The notes below the pieces were generated by a model. It did not search any database and was not told the origin of the DNA. It saw only the letters and a list, made by a program, of their open reading frames with translations. From Rhodothermales bacterium (GTDB taxonomy: Bacteria; Bacteroidota; Rhodothermia; Rhodothermales; Bin80), in the NCBI GenBank assembly GCA_028278205.1, contig JANQES010000125.1, forward strand, positions 1-64,000: a stretch of DNA of 64,000 nucleotides. Direction: 5' to 3'. Below are positions 60,723 to 64,000 of this stretch, one piece after another (within the stretch, counting starts at the first letter, position 1; each line of letters opens with the position of its first letter). A program made the translations under genes and the position numbers.

Positions 60723-61262
60723 ATGAAAATGCCACAATCTTTTTTCATACGCCTCCTGGCACTCATGCTCCTCGGCGGCGTGCTACCGGCGACGGCGCAG
60801 GCGCAAGCAGAAACCGCCTGCGACGAAATACTCCTCGACGAGGCGAACAGACTCTACGACCTGGGGCGCTTCGAAGAAACCGTCGGGACGCTCAAGCCCT
60901 GCCTGCCCGGCGACTTCCGGCTCCGAGAGCAACACTTCCGCCGGAGATCGCAGACCTCGCAGGCGCTGCGGCTCATGGCGCTGTCTTCGTATGCCCTGCG
61001 CCAGCCCTCGGATTCGACCCGGCAATGGGTCCGGAAACTGGTCAAATTTGATCGCAGATACCGGGTTGATCCGGAAGAAGACCCGCTCTTTTTTCAGTAT
61101 CTCGTCGATGATTTGAGACCGCCCCGGTGGTACCAGCGGCGGTGGGTGCAGATCGGTGGGGCGCTTGTCGTAGGCGGGGTGGCGAGCTACCTGATCTTCA
61201 AACCCGAGCCAGACCCGCTGCCGCATCCCGGAGAGACGTTCCGTCCGCCTCCCGGTAATTAA
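60723..61262 (+). CDS. Small exported protein with C-terminal membrane helix
   Basis: The ATG lies 4 bp after the stop of the TIR-nSTAND gene. The 179-residue protein has a signal peptide ending near ATAQAQ, a helical TPR-like core (ANRLYDLGRFEETVGTLKPCL, SQALRLMALSSYALRQ) with two cysteines (TACDEIL and KPCLPGDF), then one membrane helix (VQIGGALVVGGVASYLIF) and a proline-rich tail (PEPDPLPHPGETFRPPPGN). No family was recognised. Tight spacing suggests it works with the upstream NTPase, perhaps at its external face. Confidence 0.72.
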   Translation: MKMPQSFFIRLLALMLLGGVLPATAQAQAETACDEILLDEANRLYDLGRFEETVGTLKPCLPGDFRLREQHFRRRSQTSQALRLMALSSYALRQPSDSTRQWVRKLVKFDRRYRVDPEEDPLFFQYLVDDLRPPRWYQRRWVQIGGALVVGGVASYLIFKPEPDPLPHPGETFRPPPGN

Positions 61263-61304
61263 CGCGCTTGCCGGCGAGGCGAGATCATCCTTAAAGAAAA
61301 GACC

Positions 61305-64000
61305 ATGATTTGCAAGAGTTTACTTTTCGGGTTGTTTTGCCTGCTGGGCGCGGCGGTGGCCGGCGCGCAGGGCCTGGTTGAGGATTTCCAAAAGCTCAGT
61401 AATGCAGAGGGTCGATTGATACGGATCCTCGATGAGAAAGACGAATTCGGCACTTCGGTGGCGCACCTGGGCGATCTCGACGGCGACGGCGTGAGCGATC
61501 TGGCCGTCGGCACGCCCCTCGACGACGACCGCGAAGACGACAGCGGGGCCGTCTGGATTCTGTTCTTGAATCAGGATGGCACCGTCAAAAGTCATCAAAA
61601 AATCAGCAATACCGACGGCGGCTTCACGGGCGAACTCGGTAGAGAAGATAACTTCGGCGTCGCCGTAATCAATCTGGGCGATTTCGACGGCGACGGCGTC
61701 GTCGAAATCGCCGTCGGGGCTTTTCTCGACGACGAAGCGCGCGGGGCCGTCTGGATTCTGTTCCTGAATCGGGACGGCACGGTCAAACGCCATCAAAAAA
61801 TCAGCGCTACCGACGGCGGCTTTCTCGGCAGTCTGGATAAGGACGACCGCTTCGGCGCTTCGCTAACCAACCTGGGCGATCTCGACGGGGACGGCGTCGT
61901 CGATCTCGCCGTCGGCGCTTCCCGAGACGACGACGGGGACTCCGACCGAGGCGCTGTCTGGATGCTGTTCCTGAATCGGGACGGCACGGTCAAGCGCCAT
62001 CAAAAAATCAGCGACATCGAAGGCAACTTTGACGGCACCCTCGATAATACCGACCACTTCGGCACGTCGGTAGCCGGCCTGGACGATCTCGACAAGGACG
62101 GCGTCGTCGATCTTGCCGTCGGGGCGGTGGGCGACGACGACGGCGGCGAGGACCGGGGGGCGATCTGGATGCTGTTCCTGAATCAGGACGGCACGGTGAA
62201 GGCGCATCAGAAAATCAGCACCACCGAAGGCGCTTTTACCGGCTCGATCGATACGGGCGGTGTCTTTGGCGTCTCTGTTTCTCGGCTGGATGACCTCGAC
62301 GGCGACGGCGTCGTCGAAATCGCCGTTGGGGCTTTTCTCGACGACGAAGCGCATGGGGCGGTCTGGATGCTGTTCCTCAATCAAGACGGCACGGTGAAGA
62401 CGCATCAGGAAATCAGCGACGACGAAGGCGGCTTCACGGGCACCCTGGATACGGACGATCGCTTCGGCACGTCGATAACCTGGCTGGGCGATCTCGACGG
62501 GGACGGCGTCGCCGAGGTGGCCGCCGGGGCCGTGAGGGACGACGATGCGGGCAATGACCGAGGGGCGGTCTGGATTCTGTTTTCGAATCGAGACGGCACG
62601 GTCAAGCGCCATCAGAAAATCAGTGCCACCGAGGGCAGCCTCTTCCGCAGCATACCCGAAGACGGAGACCGCTTCGGCACCGCGATAGCCAGGCTGGCTG
62701 ATCTCGACGGCGACGCCGTCGACGAAATCGCCATCGGGGCGGCCATCGATGGGGAAAGCAACACCGGGGCCGTCTGGATCTTATTTCCCAACAGCGACGG
62801 CACGGTCAAGCGCCATCAGAAGATCAGCACCACCGAAGGCGCTTTTACCGGCGTCCTCGACAGGTCCGACCTCTTCGGCGCCGCCGTAACCAACCTGGGC
62901 GATCTCGACGGCGACGGCGTCGACGATCTCGCCGTCGGGGCTTTTCTCGACGATGACGGGCAAGACAACAGCGGAGCGGTCTGGATCTTGTTTTTGAATC
63001 GAGACGGCACGGTCAAGGGTCATCAGAAGATCAGCACCACCGAAGGCGCTTTTACCGGCGGTCTGGACGATGGCGACCGTTTCGGTAACGCCGTCGCGGC
63101 TCTGGGAGATCTCGATGGCGATGCCATTGCTGACCTCGCCGTCGGCGCCTTCCGAGACGACGACAACGATGGAAGCCTGGCGTCGCAGCCGGATCGGGGG
63201 GCGGTCTGGATTCTCTTTCTCAACGACGACGGCACGGTCAAAAGTCATCAGAAAATCAGCGAAACGCAGGGCGGCTTTTCCGGCGCGCTTACCGACGAGG
63301 TTCTGTTTGGCGCGTCGGTAGCCAACCTGGGCGATCTCGACAGGGACGGCGTCCCCGACCTGGCTGTCGGCGCGTTTCTTGATGATGATGGAGGCACGGA
63401 TCGGGGCGCTGTCTGGATCTTATCACTCAACAGGAACGGCACCGTCAAAAGCCATCAAAAAATCAGCACGCTCGATGGCGGCTTCGCAGGCAAGCTCGAT
63501 AACGCGGATAACTTCGGCGCTGCGCTGACCAGCCTCGGAGATATCGACACCGACGCAGAGACCGTCGCCACGCTCGCCGTCGGGGCAGTGGGAGACGACG
63601 ACGGGGTAGAGGTAGGCGGCGGCGATGACCGGGGCGCGGTGTGGCTGCTGTTTTTGAAGCCGGACGGCACCGTCAAGGGCCATCAAAAGATCAGCAGCAC
63701 CGAAGGCAATTTTGGAGGGAAACTCGATGATAAAGATACCTTCGGCAACGCCGTGGCGAACCTGGACGACCTCAACGGCGACGGCGTCACCGACCTGGCC
63801 GTCGGCGCTTCCTTTGACGATGATGGGGGGACGGATCGGGGCGCCGTGTGGACGTTGTTTTTGTCGGACAATCAGGCCCCTTTCGTACGAGAGGTGATCT
63901 CCGACACCGCGCTCGTCCTCCTGGTTTCGAATTATAGAAAGAATCTGAACGAAATATTTAGCGATCCCGATAACGACCCGTTAACGTTTCAGGCCGAGAC
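61305..64000 (+). CDS. FG-GAP repeat (integrin-like propeller) surface protein, 3' end outside window
   Basis: An uninterrupted frame runs from the ATG at 61305 to the window edge (898 residues seen). A signal peptide (MICKSLLFGLFCLLGAAVAGAQ) precedes twelve FG-GAP repeats of about 66-76 residues, each with FGxSVxxLGDLDGDGVxDLAVGA, an Asp-rich calcium loop DDD, and GAVWILFLNRDGTVK. After repeat 12 the chain enters a new segment ending SDPDNDPLTFQAE, the start of a cadherin-like or Ig-like domain. A T9SS sorting domain may lie beyond the edge. The start is 42 bp after the previous stop, so the three genes from 57071 onward probably form one unit. Confidence 0.9.
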   Translation, partial: MICKSLLFGLFCLLGAAVAGAQGLVEDFQKLSNAEGRLIRILDEKDEFGTSVAHLGDLDGDGVSDLAVGTPLDDDREDDSGAVWILFLNQDGTVKSHQKISNTDGGFTGELGREDNFGVAVINLGDFDGDGVVEIAVGAFLDDEARGAVWILFLNRDGTVKRHQKISATDGGFLGSLDKDDRFGASLTNLGDLDGDGVVDLAVGASRDDDGDSDRGAVWMLFLNRDGTVKRHQKISDIEGNFDGTLDNTDHFGTSVAGLDDLDKDGVVDLAVGAVGDDDGGEDRGAIWMLFLNQDGTVKAHQKISTTEGAFTGSIDTGGVFGVSVSRLDDLDGDGVVEIAVGAFLDDEAHGAVWMLFLNQDGTVKTHQEISDDEGGFTGTLDTDDRFGTSITWLGDLDGDGVAEVAAGAVRDDDAGNDRGAVWILFSNRDGTVKRHQKISATEGSLFRSIPEDGDRFGTAIARLADLDGDAVDEIAIGAAIDGESNTGAVWILFPNSDGTVKRHQKISTTEGAFTGVLDRSDLFGAAVTNLGDLDGDGVDDLAVGAFLDDDGQDNSGAVWILFLNRDGTVKGHQKISTTEGAFTGGLDDGDRFGNAVAALGDLDGDAIADLAVGAFRDDDNDGSLASQPDRGAVWILFLNDDGTVKSHQKISETQGGFSGALTDEVLFGASVANLGDLDRDGVPDLAVGAFLDDDGGTDRGAVWILSLNRNGTVKSHQKISTLDGGFAGKLDNADNFGAALTSLGDIDTDAETVATLAVGAVGDDDGVEVGGGDDRGAVWLLFLKPDGTVKGHQKISSTEGNFGGKLDDKDTFGNAVANLDDLNGDGVTDLAVGASFDDDGGTDRGAVWTLFLSDNQAPFVREVISDTALVLLVSNYRKNLNEIFSDPDNDPLTFQAE

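Noticed and set aside
61320..63871. Series of minus-strand open frames over the FG-GAP gene (for example 61863-62612)
   Set aside because: They repeat every unit, read as low-complexity Ser/Pro/Arg strings, and are complements of the Asp-rich plus-strand repeats. The plus frame is continuous with a signal peptide and family motifs.

Overview
The window looks like chromosomal DNA of a GC-rich member of the Rhodothermia/Bacteroidota group. Evidence: five MacB/FtsX-type permeases of about 800 residues with Bacteroidota-style termini, a C-terminal type IX secretion (T9SS) sorting domain preceded by NYPNPFNP, a BlaI/M56 pair, a one-component hybrid sensor ending in AraC, FG-GAP and TolB-like propeller proteins, and few Shine-Dalgarno sequences. 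This placement is an inference from protein families; no rRNA or tRNA gene is visible, and there is no transposase, prophage or CRISPR array.

Layout. 0-7.3 kb: YheT-like hydrolase (cut by the window edge), TonB, a TPR protein, a 0.8 kb non-coding island with repeated structured elements and a 57-residue protein, a serine beta-lactamase-family protein and a DUF442-like phosphatase. 7.4-13.4 kb: a MacB-like permease, then an M56 peptidase with HEAT repeats and its BlaI repressor, with a readable promoter and two operator dyads. 13.4-17.5 kb: lipoprotein protease, truncated UBP zinc finger, flavin reductase, a PycTM-like membrane protein, a monoacylglycerol-lipase-like enzyme. 17.6-36.1 kb: a large ABC export/regulation locus (four more permeases, two LolD/MacB-type ATPases, an HlyD-type adaptor, a cupin, an NtrC-type regulator and its kinase). 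Three sigma54-like promoters there sit 64-67 bp from a triple half-site array with identical internal spacing, which ties the NtrC regulator to its likely targets. 36.2-56.8 kb: metabolic and secreted proteins, PadR/TatC, a hybrid two-component sensor, a PIN-domain toxin pair, a DUF2726 protein and an S9 peptidase. 57-64 kb: a close-set gene run with a TIR-nSTAND-transmembrane-WD40 protein, a small secreted/membrane protein and a large FG-GAP propeller protein that leaves the window.

The most striking feature is in the gaps. Almost every intergenic space holds a low-complexity inverted repeat built from short reiterated words (families A to N here). They abut start or stop codons and in several cases supply the end of a protein (TatC, a TEX30-like hydrolase, DUF442, YheT) or the only usable start codon. 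One copy carries a four-helix-bundle (S23/Avd-like) gene between 25-bp inverted repeats and splits the response regulator gene from its kinase gene. I propose that the empty word repeats and this gene-bearing copy belong to one class of small intergenic element; that link is an inference.
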